A stretch of 64,000 nt of DNA from Lachnoclostridium sp. An181 (GTDB lineage: Bacteria > Bacillota > Clostridia > Lachnospirales > Lachnospiraceae): assembly GCF_002160325.1 (NCBI RefSeq), contig NZ_NFKJ01000003.1, positions 62,001-126,000 on the forward strand. The letters are read 5' to 3'. The notes under the pieces are model-generated. The model did not search any database. It was not told where the DNA came from and saw only the letters and a list, made by a program, of their open reading frames with translations. Below, one piece after another: positions 25,763-40,430 of the stretch. A program made the translations under genes and the position numbers. Every line of letters begins with the position of its first letter. Positions within the stretch are counted from its first letter, which is position 1.

Positions 25763-25972
25763 TTATTCGATTCCAATCACCTTGTAATCCTGATCTTCCA
25801 CAGCCTTTTTCAGCACATCGTCCGCAATCTGTGCGTTCAATGTCACAACAGCTCTTCCCTCCTCATGGCTTACATCTGCCGCATCCACCTGAGGCAGCGC
25901 CTCCAGACACTTTTTCACCCTTGCTTCGCAGTGCCCGCACATCATTCCTTCAATCTTCATAGTTCTTGTCAT
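25763..25972 (-). CDS. Possible internal start within copA giving a 69-residue CopZ-like chaperone
   Basis: Within the continuous copA frame, AAGGAGG stands 8 nt before an internal ATG (25972; another ATG at 25978). Translation from there gives a complete HMA domain beginning [20 protein letters not shown] with the MxCxxC copper site, 69 residues, the usual size of free CopZ chaperones. Whether the ribosome initiates here is unproven; the sequence could also be a relic of a gene fusion. Confidence 0.5.
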   Translation of the reverse strand: MTRTMKIEGMMCGHCEARVKKCLEALPQVDAADVSHEEGRAVVTLNAQIADDVLKKAVEDQDYKVIGIE

Positions 25973-28288
25973 TGTCATGTCCTCCTTATTTTGTTTTGTT
26001 TTTCTTTTTTTGTCTTTCCCCGCATCATACATTTTAAACCAATTCAGCCTGAGCGCATTGGTCACAACACAGAAACTGGAAAGACTCATGGCAGCAGCAC
26101 CGAACATGGGATTTAACTGCCACCCCACAAGCGGAATAAAAACTCCTGCTGCCAATGGGATTCCGATGATATTATAGATAAATGCCCAGAAAAGATTCTC
26201 ATGGATATTTTTCAGAGTCGCTCTGCTTAGGCGGATTGCAGCCGGAACATCCGAAAGCCTGCTTTTCATCAGCACTACATCCGCTGCGTCAATAGCTATG
26301 TCCGTGCCTGCACCGATGGCGATTCCAATATCCGCCCTTGTAAGCGCCGGCGCGTCATTAATGCCATCCCCCACCATGGCCACTTTTCCTTTTCGTTTCA
26401 GAGAACGGATAACGCTCTCCTTTCCGTCCGGAAGGACGCCTGCGATCACTTCGTCCACACCTGCCTGCTTTCCGATCGCTCTTGCCGTTCGCTCATTATC
26501 TCCGGTGAGCATGACAACCGAAATTCCCATGTTCTGCAACTCTTTGACGGCACGCGGGCTGTCCTCCTTCATCACGTCAGCCACAGCGATGATACCTGCA
26601 AACGTTTCATCCTTTCCAAAGAACAGCGGAGTCTTTCCTTCTTCTGAAAGTCTGATGGCTTTTTCTGCCATCTCTTTTGGCACCAGAACCTTTTCCCTGA
26701 TGAACTTTAAATTTCCTCCCACAAGATAACTGCCTTTCCATTCACCGGACAGACCGTTTCCGGGTACCGCCGTAAAGTCGCGGACCTCCCCAGGCTCTTT
26801 GATCTCCCGCTCTTTTGCAAGCGCCAAAATGGCGTGTGCAAGGGGATGTTCACTTTTCTTTTCCAGAGCATACGCCAAAGCAAGAAACTCTTCCTCTTGC
26901 ATGCCCTCTGCCGGAAGGATATCTGTCACCTTTGGCTCACCCTGGGTGATCGTGCCTGTCTTGTCGAGGGCAACAATCTGCATTTTCCCGGCCTCCTCTA
27001 AAGAAACCGCTGTCTTAAACATAATGCCATTCTTTGCACCCATTCCATTTCCCACCATAATGGCAACCGGAGTGGCAAGCCCCAACGCACAAGGACAGCT
27101 GATGACCAGTACAGAAATTCCCCTTGCCAGGGCAAATCCAACGCTTTCCCCTGCAAAAAGCCATACCAGGATCGTCAAAACCGCAATTCCTATGACTACC
27201 GGAACAAACACGCCCGACACTTTATCCGCCACCTTGGCGATCGGCGCTTTTGTGGCAGCCGCATCGCTCACCATCTGGATGATCTGGGAAAGGGTCGTGT
27301 CCTCGCCCACTCTGGATGCCTCGCATGTAAGGAACCCTTCCTGGTTTAAAGTGGCAGCGGACACCTCATCCCCCTTCTTTTTGTCCACCGGAATGCTCTC
27401 TCCGGTGAGGGCAGATTCATTCACTGCGCTTGTTCCTTCAAGGACAATTCCATCCACCGGGATATTTTCTCCTGGTCTTACTACAAAAATATCACCTTTT
27501 TTTACCTGGTCAATGGAAACTTGCATCTCCACCCCGTCTTTTAACACAACCGCTGTCTTTGGGGCCAGTTTCATCAGACCTTTGAGAGCATCTGTTGTCT
27601 TCCCTTTTGATCGGGCTTCCAGCATTTTACCGACTGTGATCAAAGTCAGAATCATAGCCGCAGACTCAAAATAAAATTCATGCATATACTTCATGACTCC
27701 AGTCATATCCATACGCATTTGCGCGTCTGTCATGGCAAACAGTGCATAGGTACTGTACACAAATGCAGCGGTTGAACCAAGCGCCACAAGCGTATCCATG
27801 TTTGGAGCTCTGTGCCAAAGACTTTTAAAGCCGCTGATAAAAAATTTCTGATTGACTACCATGACCGCGATGGTAAACAAAAGCTGGATCAATCCCATGG
27901 CTACATGGTTTCCTTCCAGAACATTTGGAAGGGGCCAGTTCCACATCATATGTCCCATAGAGACGTACATCAAAGGAAACAACAGACATAAAGATACGAT
28001 CAGCCTTCTTTTCAGCACTGGCGTTTCCTTGTCTTTGAGCATTTCTTCCCCATCCGAAATTCCCTGTACATCCTTTTTTTCTTTGCCGGCAGATTTTGGC
28101 GCAGCACCGTATCCTGCTTCTTCCACTGCCTTAACGATATCCGATTCTTTTGCCTCCCCTTCCACGCCCATGGAGTTTGTCAAAAGGCTGACCGAACAGG
28201 AAGTAACGCCCGGCACTTTTAAGACAGCTTTTTCCACCCTTGCGCTGCACGCAGCACAACTCATTCCTGTCACTGAATATTGTTTCAT
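25763..28288 (-). CDS. copA: Copper-exporting P1B-type ATPase with N- and C-terminal HMA domains
   Basis: 841 residues. N-terminal HMA domain with [12 protein letters not shown] (about 8-19), membrane segments from about 95, TGES actuator loop (about 290), the Cu+ site [11 protein letters not shown] (about 390), phosphorylation motif DKTGT (about 435), HP motif in SEHPLA, and [10 protein letters not shown]. After the last membrane segment a charged linker joins a second HMA domain with GMMCGHC (about 777). It pumps Cu+ out of the cytoplasm. SD AAGGAGG; starts 11 nt after csoR. The C-terminal HMA and an internal SD are unusual; see the separate entry. Confidence 0.95.
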   Translation of the reverse strand: MKQYSVTGMSCAACSARVEKAVLKVPGVTSCSVSLLTNSMGVEGEAKESDIVKAVEEAGYGAAPKSAGKEKKDVQGISDGEEMLKDKETPVLKRRLIVSLCLLFPLMYVSMGHMMWNWPLPNVLEGNHVAMGLIQLLFTIAVMVVNQKFFISGFKSLWHRAPNMDTLVALGSTAAFVYSTYALFAMTDAQMRMDMTGVMKYMHEFYFESAAMILTLITVGKMLEARSKGKTTDALKGLMKLAPKTAVVLKDGVEMQVSIDQVKKGDIFVVRPGENIPVDGIVLEGTSAVNESALTGESIPVDKKKGDEVSAATLNQEGFLTCEASRVGEDTTLSQIIQMVSDAAATKAPIAKVADKVSGVFVPVVIGIAVLTILVWLFAGESVGFALARGISVLVISCPCALGLATPVAIMVGNGMGAKNGIMFKTAVSLEEAGKMQIVALDKTGTITQGEPKVTDILPAEGMQEEEFLALAYALEKKSEHPLAHAILALAKEREIKEPGEVRDFTAVPGNGLSGEWKGSYLVGGNLKFIREKVLVPKEMAEKAIRLSEEGKTPLFFGKDETFAGIIAVADVMKEDSPRAVKELQNMGISVVMLTGDNERTARAIGKQAGVDEVIAGVLPDGKESVIRSLKRKGKVAMVGDGINDAPALTRADIGIAIGAGTDIAIDAADVVLMKSRLSDVPAAIRLSRATLKNIHENLFWAFIYNIIGIPLAAGVFIPLVGWQLNPMFGAAAMSLSSFCVVTNALRLNWFKMYDAGKDKKRKTKQNKEDMTMTRTMKIEGMMCGHCEARVKKCLEALPQVDAADVSHEEGRAVVTLNAQIADDVLKKAVEDQDYKVIGIE

Positions 28289-28299
28289 CTTCTGCCTCC

Positions 28300-28602
28300 T
28301 TACCTCATCAATTTCTGCAGCGTCACGACAAGCTCATCGATCGTTTCCTCTTTTCCCTCCCGGATATCCCGGGCCACACAGGTACGGATATGATTTCCAA
28401 GAAGGACTTTATTGAAACTGTTGAGCGCTGCATTGACTGCAGATACCTGAATCAGAATATCCGGACAATAGGCATCGTTCTCCACCATCTTTTTGATTCC
28501 CCTTACCTGTCCTTCAATTCTGCTAAGTCGATTGATCAAATCTTTGTATTCTTTTTCTGAACGCTCTTTTGTCTTATGACAGCATTCTGTGTAATTATCC
28601 AT
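28300..28602 (-). CDS. csoR: Copper-sensing repressor CsoR
   Basis: 100 residues of the CsoR/RcnR all-helical family. [20 protein letters not shown] is the DNA-binding face. Cu+ ligands: Cys in AYCPDIL, then His and Cys in NHIRTCV, the C-H-C set of CsoR proteins. It represses its own operon until Cu+ binds. ATG 28602 follows GAGG; a GTG at 28611 is less likely. A matching operator sits in the promoter. Confidence 0.93.
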   Translation of the reverse strand: MDNYTECCHKTKERSEKEYKDLINRLSRIEGQVRGIKKMVENDAYCPDILIQVSAVNAALNSFNKVLLGNHIRTCVARDIREGKEETIDELVVTLQKLMR

Positions 28603-28627
28603 TTGCAACACCTCTCTTTACAGCGCC

Positions 28628-28656
28628 ATTATATACCCCATATGGGTATTTTTCAA
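28628..28656 (-). promoter_or_regulatory. csoR-copA promoter
   Basis: TTGAAA (28651-28656), 17-nt spacer, TATAAT (28628-28633) on the minus strand. Near-consensus sigma-A promoter. Confidence 0.85.
28633..28649 (-). promoter_or_regulatory. CsoR operator
   Basis: ATACCC-N5-GGGTAT palindrome, matching the known TACCC…GGGTA CsoR boxes, and lying almost exactly between the -35 and -10. Repressor bound here would block polymerase. Confidence 0.85.
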
Positions 28657-28695
28657 GTAGAAAAATAATACCATTATCCATAATTTTTTTCAAAA

Positions 28696-28723
28696 AAGAA
28701 AAAGCTCCTGTAAAAGAGCTTTT
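28696..28723 (-). terminator. Terminator after lrgB
   Basis: AAAAGCTC / GAGCTTTT stem with an 8-nt loop followed by a T-rich tract on the minus strand, 26 nt after the lrgB stop. Confidence 0.85.
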
Positions 28724-28748
28724 CCTTATACCACACTCGATTTATTTT

Positions 28749-29441
28749 CTACATCCAGCCCGCAAACACGGATGCCCCTATTACAGTCAAAAGTCCGGCC
28801 ACCGCAATGGCAAGACTGCTCATGGCCCCTTCCACAGGTCCTAACTCCATGGCCTTGGCTGTCCCCATGGCATGTGCGGAAGTGCCGATCGCCAATCCTT
28901 TTGCCACCGGCTGGGTAATCTTGAAACATTTACAGATGATATCGGAAAAAATATTTCCCAAAACACCTGTGATCACGATCACTGCCACAGTGATCGTGGC
29001 GATTCCGCCAAGCTCCTCGGAAATCCCCATTCCAATAGCCGTAGTGATGGATTTCGGCAGCATGGTCACGTACATCTCATGGGACAGGGAAAACAGTTTT
29101 GCCAGCACAAAAACACTTACAAGACTTGATAGCACTCCGGAGAGGATCCCCGCTGCAACTGCCTTTAAATTTTTTCTAAGAAGAGTCAGCTGCTCATACA
29201 AAGGTATGGCCAGGCACACAGTGGCCGGAGTCAAAAGGTAACTTAAATATTGCGCTCCCTTGTCGTAATCCTTATAATCGATTTTCAGCACCATCAGAAT
29301 CCCGATGACGCAAAAAATCGCTATAAGCAATGGGTTAAATATCGCCATCCTAAATTTTCGTTTCGCGAGCAGTCCGATCTCATAAGCAATCAGGCTGATC
29401 CCTGCTCCAAAGAAAACAGAATCAATCAGAAACGTTTTCAT
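28749..29441 (-). CDS. lrgB: LrgB/CidB-family membrane protein
   Basis: 230 residues, about seven hydrophobic segments. Family motifs: YLLTPATVCLAIPLYEQ, LPKSITTAIGMGISEELGG and GTSAHAMGTAKAMELGPVEGA. LrgAB/CidAB systems are holin-like; newer work on plant and bacterial relatives links them to glycolate, pyruvate or related carboxylate export. ATG 29441 overlaps lrgA by 20 nt; an ATG at 29450 has poor SD spacing. Last gene of the aroK-yqeG-lrgA-lrgB block. The LytSR regulators seen in Staphylococcus are absent here. Confidence 0.92.
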   Translation of the reverse strand: MKTFLIDSVFFGAGISLIAYEIGLLAKRKFRMAIFNPLLIAIFCVIGILMVLKIDYKDYDKGAQYLSYLLTPATVCLAIPLYEQLTLLRKNLKAVAAGILSGVLSSLVSVFVLAKLFSLSHEMYVTMLPKSITTAIGMGISEELGGIATITVAVIVITGVLGNIFSDIICKCFKITQPVAKGLAIGTSAHAMGTAKAMELGPVEGAMSSLAIAVAGLLTVIGASVFAGWM

Positions 29442-29796
29442 CTTCTCCATTCCTTCCCATCTTTATCATCTTCTGTGTCACAATTCCCGTCACTGCCATG
29501 ACAATGACTGTTGAAAAAGCTGTGATGATCATGACCGGTACAAAAACCGGTTTCAGCACAGGCCACGCGGTGATCAGTCCCACTCCTGCCGGAATGAACA
29601 TCACAGGCATAATCTCTATCAAAAATGACGACGCTTCTTTGACCTGCTCCACCTTCACAATCCCAAACTGCAAGGCCGCAAGCATCAGCACAAGTCCCCA
29701 CACACTTGACGGAATTGGCAGCGGTATGAGCATCTTGATGCCTTCTCCCAAAAATGAAATCACAAGAATAATTGTAAACTGTCTTAAAATCTTCAT
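29422..29796 (-). CDS. lrgA: LrgA/CidA-family holin-like protein
   Basis: 124 residues with four hydrophobic segments. IPLPIPSSVWGLVLMLAALQ and FIPAGVGLITAW are signature stretches. Works with LrgB in the membrane. It starts 4 nt after yqeG. Confidence 0.92.
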   Translation of the reverse strand: MKILRQFTIILVISFLGEGIKMLIPLPIPSSVWGLVLMLAALQFGIVKVEQVKEASSFLIEIMPVMFIPAGVGLITAWPVLKPVFVPVMIITAFSTVIVMAVTGIVTQKMIKMGRNGEDENVSD

Positions 29797-29800
29797 CTCT

Positions 29801-30301
29801 CTACTTCCTGTTTTGTTTTTTGTACGAACGCAAGACGATCTTTTCGAGGTACCGTTTCAGCACGATCTGAATCTCCTCTTTCGGGTGCATTGGTTTAACC
29901 AAAATGGCATGAATACCCGCTTTTTTTGCTCCCCATACATCCGTAAAAAGCTGGTCTCCCACAAACACTGTCGTCCTTTTGTCCGTCCCCATCTTCTGCA
30001 TAGCCTGCTCATAATTCTTTATCGACGGCTTATGTGCGTTATAAATATAATGGCTGCCAATGGGTTGATTGAACATCTTCACTCGGCCTGCCTGGTTGTT
30101 CGAGAGCAGACAGGTCTCAAATCCGATCTTCTTCAATCTTTGAAACAGTTCCCTGGAACGCGCATCCGACGGCGCTCCGTGCGGAACAAGTGTGTTGTCA
30201 ATGTCAAAAATAATTCCCCTGTATCCTTCTTTGTACAATTCTTCAAACGGTATCACATAGGTGGACACCATATATTCATCCGGAAAAAACCGCTCAAACA
30301 T
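29801..30301 (-). CDS. yqeG: YqeG-family HAD phosphatase
   Basis: 166 residues. HAD motif I IIFDIDNTLV (about 30-39), motif II in LLSNN, motif III Lys in HKPS, motif IV VGDQLFTDVWGA. The family relates to phosphatidylglycerophosphate phosphatases of mitochondria and chloroplasts (GEP4/PTPMT-independent type), so PGP hydrolysis is a possible role; unproven in bacteria. ATG directly abuts the aroK stop. Confidence 0.9.
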   Translation of the reverse strand: MFERFFPDEYMVSTYVIPFEELYKEGYRGIIFDIDNTLVPHGAPSDARSRELFQRLKKIGFETCLLSNNQAGRVKMFNQPIGSHYIYNAHKPSIKNYEQAMQKMGTDKRTTVFVGDQLFTDVWGAKKAGIHAILVKPMHPKEEIQIVLKRYLEKIVLRSYKKQNRK

Positions 30302-30841
30302 CTATCTTTTCAACTCCAATACTTTCTCTATGATTTCATCGCATATCTCTTCTTTTGTCCTTCCATCCGTGGCCACAATGAGATCCGCGGCAGCCTCATA
30401 TCTGTCTTTTCGTTTCTTAAGCATCTCCTCAATAAAGGAAACATTCTTATTTCCCTCGAGAAGAGGCCTGTCATGATTTTCTCCCACACGCTCTAAAATA
30501 CTCTCCGGTTTTGCCGTCAACAGTACCACTTTTCCGGTTTTTCGCATGATGGAAACATTTTTCTTGCGAAGAGGAGTTCCGCCTCCACAGGAAATGACAA
30601 CATTCTTTTTGCCCTGGAGTTCTATCAAAAGACTGGTTTCCAGATTTCTAAAATGTTCCTCCCCGTATTTTTCAAAAATTTCCGGGATGCTCATGCCTTC
30701 CCTCTTTTCAATCAGACTGTCCATCTCCACGACCTCCATGCCGTAAAGCGTGTGCATACAGGCAGCGATCGTGGATTTTCCTGTTCCCATAAACCCAATC
30801 AATGCAATATTAAACGAAATTTTTTTGTCATTTTCTCCCAT
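30302..30841 (-). CDS. aroK: Shikimate kinase
   Basis: 179 residues. Walker A GFMGTGKST (about 16-24), the shikimate-binding Asp in EMDSLIEKREG, FRNLET with the substrate Arg/Glu, SCGGGTPLR, and the lid with RPLLEG. It phosphorylates shikimate at the 3-OH in chorismate synthesis. ATG 30841 gives the family's usual length; GGGGAAAG lies upstream. Leads the block with yqeG and lrgAB, with no other aro genes nearby. Confidence 0.93.
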   Translation of the reverse strand: MGENDKKISFNIALIGFMGTGKSTIAACMHTLYGMEVVEMDSLIEKREGMSIPEIFEKYGEEHFRNLETSLLIELQGKKNVVISCGGGTPLRKKNVSIMRKTGKVVLLTAKPESILERVGENHDRPLLEGNKNVSFIEEMLKKRKDRYEAAADLIVATDGRTKEEICDEIIEKVLELKR

Positions 30842-30884
30842 ATTTCTTTCCCCGCTGTTTCTTTTTTTACAAAACATGACCTTA

Positions 30885-30913
30885 ATTATAGCAAACCAAA
30901 AAAGAAATAGCAA
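30885..30913 (-). promoter_or_regulatory. Promoter of aroK-yqeG-lrgAB
   Basis: TTGCTA (30908-30913) and TATAAT (30885-30890) with a 17-nt spacer. A GCGCAAAA/TTTTGCGC stem lies just upstream (about 30923-30950) and probably ends the amidase transcript. Confidence 0.7.
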
Positions 30914-30957
30914 CAATGACGCGCAAAATGAGATTTCTCCCTTTTGCGCTCTTGCCG

Positions 30958-31644
30958 CTATTTTTGGCTGTTCGCTTTATCCACTACTTTTTGTACGTTC
31001 CCTTTAAAAATCTGCCATGCATCCTCGTGTTCTACAAAATATTTCGGACAGTTTTTTCCCGTCACATCGTAATGCCGGATCACATCGCTGGATGAAAGAT
31101 CAAATTTCTGGCACAGCCATCCTGTCAGCCGTACAAGCGAACGGTATGTCTTTTCCGTGAACTTTCCGCTTGTATCCGGATGGCATGTCTCAATGGAAAT
31201 CGTGTCCCCATTTCTGTCATTGGACGCATAGGAAATTTCCCATGTGGGGATGCACTGTACGATCTCTCCTTCCAGCCCCACCACAAAATGACTGCTGGCA
31301 TGTGTGATGTGCGTATCCTTCAGTCCATTGAAATAATCCCTGTTCTGCTTTGCCGTGGAACCCGGATTTGCCGTATAATGGATGACGATCCCCTGGATCT
31401 TCCCTATTTCGATCCCTGGCCTGGAGTACGGATTTTTCTCCAAAAGATCCACTTGAATGTCCGGCTTTTCTGCTGTAATCTCGGAATCCGGGATCTCCAT
31501 ATACCCTGCTGTGACCTTTTTGTAAACCCCTTTCACCAAAAGCACACAGAATACTGCACAAAGGCACAAAAAGCCAACTCGGATTTGTCTTTGTAATTTT
31601 CGTTTTCTTCTCGTCTGATAACTGATTCTTTTTCTTTTCTTCAT
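30958..31644 (-). CDS. Membrane-anchored N-acetylmuramoyl-L-alanine amidase (Amidase_2)
   Basis: 228 residues. A very basic N-terminus precedes one membrane segment (about 18-36: VGFLCLCAVFCVLLVKGVY), then the Amidase_2 domain from about 70. Zinc ligands: His in IVIHYTANPGS, His in RHYDVTGKNCPKYF, and the Cys of the same motif. It cuts the MurNAc-L-Ala bond of peptidoglycan outside the membrane. ATG 31644 follows GGGAAGAG. Could serve spore, growth or recycling functions; context does not decide. Confidence 0.9.
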   Translation of the reverse strand: MKKRKRISYQTRRKRKLQRQIRVGFLCLCAVFCVLLVKGVYKKVTAGYMEIPDSEITAEKPDIQVDLLEKNPYSRPGIEIGKIQGIVIHYTANPGSTAKQNRDYFNGLKDTHITHASSHFVVGLEGEIVQCIPTWEISYASNDRNGDTISIETCHPDTSGKFTEKTYRSLVRLTGWLCQKFDLSSSDVIRHYDVTGKNCPKYFVEHEDAWQIFKGNVQKVVDKANSQK

Positions 31645-31735
31645 TTGTATCTCTTCCCGCATCTTTTGTGTTTTTATTCTAGCACAGAAAAGTTAGGATG
31701 GATGAAGAAATTCCTTATATTTTTATTAAACGGTT

Positions 31736-36379
<4,644 letters not shown>

Positions 36380-36381
36380 TT

Positions 36382-36410
36382 ATACTACAAAAAAGTTCGG
36401 TTCCTGTCAA
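36382..36410 (-). promoter_or_regulatory. Promoter of guaB
   Basis: Perfect -35 TTGACA (36405-36410), 17-nt spacer, TAGTAT (36382-36387). Confidence 0.8.
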
Positions 36411-36412
36411 TA

Positions 36413-36901
36413 CTAAATTCTGACTTTCCTCGGCGCCTGCATGCGGAATGCTTCCAAAATCCTGTCATTTGGCTCAAAGACAATCCTCATACTCTGTCCG
36501 TCTTTTACATACACTGCCACGCACTCTCTGTCTTTATGCATGCCGGAGCTAAACTCTTTTAGAGGTGCACTTGCGTAAGCATCCAATTCATGGGAATTCG
36601 CTTTCACTAAAAGCTCCAGCTGGTTTAAACTTCCTGAAAAAACCTGTTTTCTCTTTGACTTTGCAATGATTCTGTCAATATCCAGCTCCCCGTTCATGTA
36701 CAAATACTCAAACTCCTGGTTTGAGTTTCTCGCCTTAAAGATGGCGACCGCAAGAAATACAATTGCCACAAGCGGAGCAAAAATCGTCATGGGAGTCATG
36801 GCAAGCGCTGCAATTCCGATTACTGCCAGCACCACAACCAACGCCATCTCAGAAACTGGCGTCCTTCTTTTCAATAATTGTTCCGTATAAAAATCATTCA
36901 T
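36413..36901 (-). CDS. Small membrane protein of unknown function (DUF6106-like)
   Basis: 162 residues starting MNDFYTEQLLKRRTPVSEMA. Two adjacent hydrophobic segments (about 18-57), then a soluble domain with FEYLYMNGELDIDRIIAKSKRK and MHKDRECVAVYVKDGQSMRI. The arrangement resembles a family seen across Lachnospiraceae; function unknown. ATG 36901 has SD GGAGG at 8 nt. Sits alone between groEL and guaB. Confidence 0.85.
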   Translation of the reverse strand: MNDFYTEQLLKRRTPVSEMALVVVLAVIGIAALAMTPMTIFAPLVAIVFLAVAIFKARNSNQEFEYLYMNGELDIDRIIAKSKRKQVFSGSLNQLELLVKANSHELDAYASAPLKEFSSGMHKDRECVAVYVKDGQSMRIVFEPNDRILEAFRMQAPRKVRI

Positions 36902-36929
36902 CTTCCCAACCTCCGTTTTTCTATTGCCT

Positions 36930-36959
36930 ATTCTATCACAAATAAATGAAGTTTCACAA
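36930..36959 (-). promoter_or_regulatory. Promoter of the DUF6106-like gene
   Basis: TTGTGA (36954-36959) and TAGAAT (36930-36935) with an 18-nt spacer. Confidence 0.5.
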
Positions 36960-37013
36960 GTCCTGGCACTGGAAGTTTCCCAAAAACAGAGCAGACAAAT
37001 TGCTCCACAATGC

Positions 37014-37051
37014 AAAAAGGATGCTGCAGTTTCTTTCCTACAGCACCCTTT
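37014..37051 (-). terminator. Terminator after groEL
   Basis: AAAGGGTGCTGTAG / CTGCAGCATCCTTT stem with an 8-nt loop followed by TTTG on the minus strand. Confidence 0.85.
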
Positions 37052-37058
37052 GTTTTCT

Positions 37059-38693
<1,635 letters not shown>

Positions 38694-38726
38694 CTAAACT
38701 ATGTCTATATCTGCTTTTCTTTTTCT

Positions 38727-39011
38727 CTATTCAACAACTGCAAGAATATCACTCTGTCTGACAATGATATATTCTTCTCCGTCCAGTTCCACTTCTGTCC
38801 CTGCATACTTTGAGTAGATAACCTGATTTCCCACTGCAACATTCATTGTAACTTCTTTTCCGTCCACAACTCCACCAGGACCAACTGCGATCACTTCCGC
38901 CTGTTGCGGCTTTTCTTTTGCCTGCCCCGGAAGTACGATTCCTGATTTTGTTGTCTCTTCTGCTTCCAATTGTTTCAATACAACTCTGTCACCCAATGGT
39001 TTTAATTTCAT
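38727..39011 (-). CDS. groES: Co-chaperonin GroES
   Basis: 94 residues beginning [20 protein letters not shown]. Contains the mobile loop (about 18-33) with [12 protein letters not shown], and the roof-loop glycine region GPGG. Caps GroEL. ATG 39011 follows AGGAGGA at 8 nt. Confidence 0.97.
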   Translation of the reverse strand: MKLKPLGDRVVLKQLEAEETTKSGIVLPGQAKEKPQQAEVIAVGPGGVVDGKEVTMNVAVGNQVIYSKYAGTEVELDGEEYIIVRQSDILAVVE

Positions 39012-39034
39012 GGTCAATTCCTCCTCTATTCTTA

Positions 39035-39061
39035 TTAGCACTCACTAAAAACGAGTGCTAT
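39035..39061 (-). promoter_or_regulatory. CIRCE element (HrcA operator)
   Basis: TTAGCACTC-N9-GAGTGCTAT (one mismatch at the outer base from the TTAGCACTC-N9-GAGTGCTAA consensus), between promoter and groES. Confidence 0.95.
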
Positions 39062-39076
39062 TTTTAATCTAGTAAT

Positions 39077-39105
39077 AAAATAGCACTCCTCTTTCCACTT
39101 GTCAA
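39077..39105 (-). promoter_or_regulatory. Promoter of groES-groEL
   Basis: TTGACA (39100-39105) and TATTTT (39077-39082) with a 17-nt spacer. An extra CIRCE half-site GAGTGCTA overlaps the spacer end and -10. Confidence 0.75.
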
Positions 39106-39127
39106 CCGGTTTCTTTTCACTTTATAT

Positions 39128-39427
39128 TTATTTTATAGAATGATAAAACCCGTTTTTTATCTGAAATTTTAATGTTCTTCCCTCTTTTGAAAAGTATCTT
39201 TCCATGACAACGCCCTCACAGATAACAGGCTCTTTCTCAAAAATAGTGCACTCATAGACCGCATCCAAAAGAATCTCCCGCAATGTCCCCTCCTCCATCA
39301 CCAAATATATGCATTCTTTTTCCCCATCATACGCAAGAATCCTGCAGTTATAATAAACGCGCGCCCTTTTCTCTTCATCGAGAATCACCTTTTTTAATTC
39401 AAGCCCTGCCCGCATTCCTTCAAACAT
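39128..39427 (-). CDS. Hypothetical protein, 99 residues
   Basis: Not recognised. It starts MFEGMRAGLELKKVILDEEK and is rich in predicted beta strands (ARVYYNCRILAYDG, CIYLVMEEG, YECTIFEK) with no membrane segment. A distant likeness to YcgR N-terminal or PilZ-like barrels is possible but unproven. Real-gene evidence: clear SD AAGGAGAG 6 nt before the ATG, full use of the gap between codY and groES, same strand. The start lies about 20 nt past the codY terminator with no room for a separate promoter, so expression may depend on read-through. Confidence 0.75.
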   Translation of the reverse strand: MFEGMRAGLELKKVILDEEKRARVYYNCRILAYDGEKECIYLVMEEGTLREILLDAVYECTIFEKEPVICEGVVMERYFSKEGRTLKFQIKNGFYHSIK

Positions 39428-39445
39428 GAATGGCTCTCCTTTCGT

Positions 39446-39502
39446 AAAAAAGGATGCTGCAAAACGCTAACCTTTTATCTCCAGTGTTTGCAGCATCCTT
39501 TT
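39446..39502 (-). terminator. Terminator after codY
   Basis: 16-bp stem AAAAGGATGCTGCAAA / TTTGCAGCATCCTTTT with a 23-nt loop, T-rich on the minus-strand exit. Confidence 0.85.
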
Positions 39503-39521
39503 ATTCTTCCCAAATTACTTT

Positions 39522-40307
39522 TTACTTTTTCATTTTTTCTTTCTTTAAAGATTCAATTTCCTTGAACACATAGTCGTTTACGACCTTAATGTATGTTCCT
39601 TTCATTCCGGAAGACCTGGATTCAATCACCCCTGCACTCTCAAATTTGCGCAGGGCGTTAACGATAACAGACCTTGTGATTCCCACTCTGTCCGCAATCT
39701 TGCTCGCCACAAGAATCCCTTCCGTCCCTTCCAGTTCGTCGAAAATATGAATAATTGCTTCCAACTCTGAAAAGGAAAGTGTCCCGATAGCTGACTGAAC
39801 AATCTGCTCTTTTCTGGCTTCCTCAGCATTTTCTTCGTTCACGGAACGAAGCATTTCAAGTCCAACTACAGTTGTGCCGTACTCACTTAAGATAATATCA
39901 TCGATATCGTATGTCGCATTCATCTTGTAAAGGAACAGTGTTCCGAGACGCTCTCCCGCAATGTCGATCGGAGTGATGATCGCCTGATAGTTTTCTACAA
40001 CATCCTTTGAAAATCCAAGTGTTTGAAGATTTACATTCTCCTTCGTGGAAAGAATGCTCAACAGACGCTCATTTAAAAGTCCGTCAATGTGAGTTCCCAC
40101 TTCAGATGTAATCAATTCATTGATCAACTCAACACCCAAGCATTTTCCGATACCAAGAACTTTTCCCTTTTTACTTACTACAAGCACGTTCGAGGCCAGT
40201 ATTTCCGTAAGTACCTCACAGATATCATTAAACACCACCTTACTGGAATTGTTGTTATGGAGCAGTTTATTAATTTTTCGAGTTTTATCCAACAACTGTA
40301 CGCTCAT
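39522..40307 (-). CDS. codY: GTP-sensing global regulator CodY
   Basis: 261 residues. N-terminal GAF domain for branched-chain amino acids (about 1-155) starting MSVQLLDKTRKINKLLHNNN, linker helix, and C-terminal winged HTH with ASKIADRVGITRSVIVNALR (about 205-224) and SSGMKGTYIKV. Represses amino acid uptake, biosynthesis and other stationary-phase genes when GTP and BCAAs are high. ATG 40307 has SD GGAGG. It ends the comM-dprA-topA-codY order common in Firmicutes. Confidence 0.97.
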   Translation of the reverse strand: MSVQLLDKTRKINKLLHNNNSSKVVFNDICEVLTEILASNVLVVSKKGKVLGIGKCLGVELINELITSEVGTHIDGLLNERLLSILSTKENVNLQTLGFSKDVVENYQAIITPIDIAGERLGTLFLYKMNATYDIDDIILSEYGTTVVGLEMLRSVNEENAEEARKEQIVQSAIGTLSFSELEAIIHIFDELEGTEGILVASKIADRVGITRSVIVNALRKFESAGVIESRSSGMKGTYIKVVNDYVFKEIESLKKEKMKK

Positions 40308-40393
40308 TTTTTCTTCCTCCAATTAAGATTATTTGATTCTGTGCCTTTTTCATTAATAACATTTTGCCAAACACAAATCACTTTTCATTTGTA

Positions 40394-40422
40394 ATGTTAT
40401 CATACAATTTATCACAATTCAA
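40394..40422 (-). promoter_or_regulatory. Candidate promoter of codY
   Basis: TTGAAT (40417-40422) and TAACAT (40394-40399) with a 17-nt spacer, right after the topA stop. I see no clear CodY box here. Confidence 0.5.
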
Positions 40423-40430
40423 CATTTTTT

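Noticed and set aside
40308-40430. CodY autoregulatory box
   Set aside because: No sequence close to the CodY consensus (AATTTTCWGAAAATT) was found; the AT-rich stretch alone is not enough.
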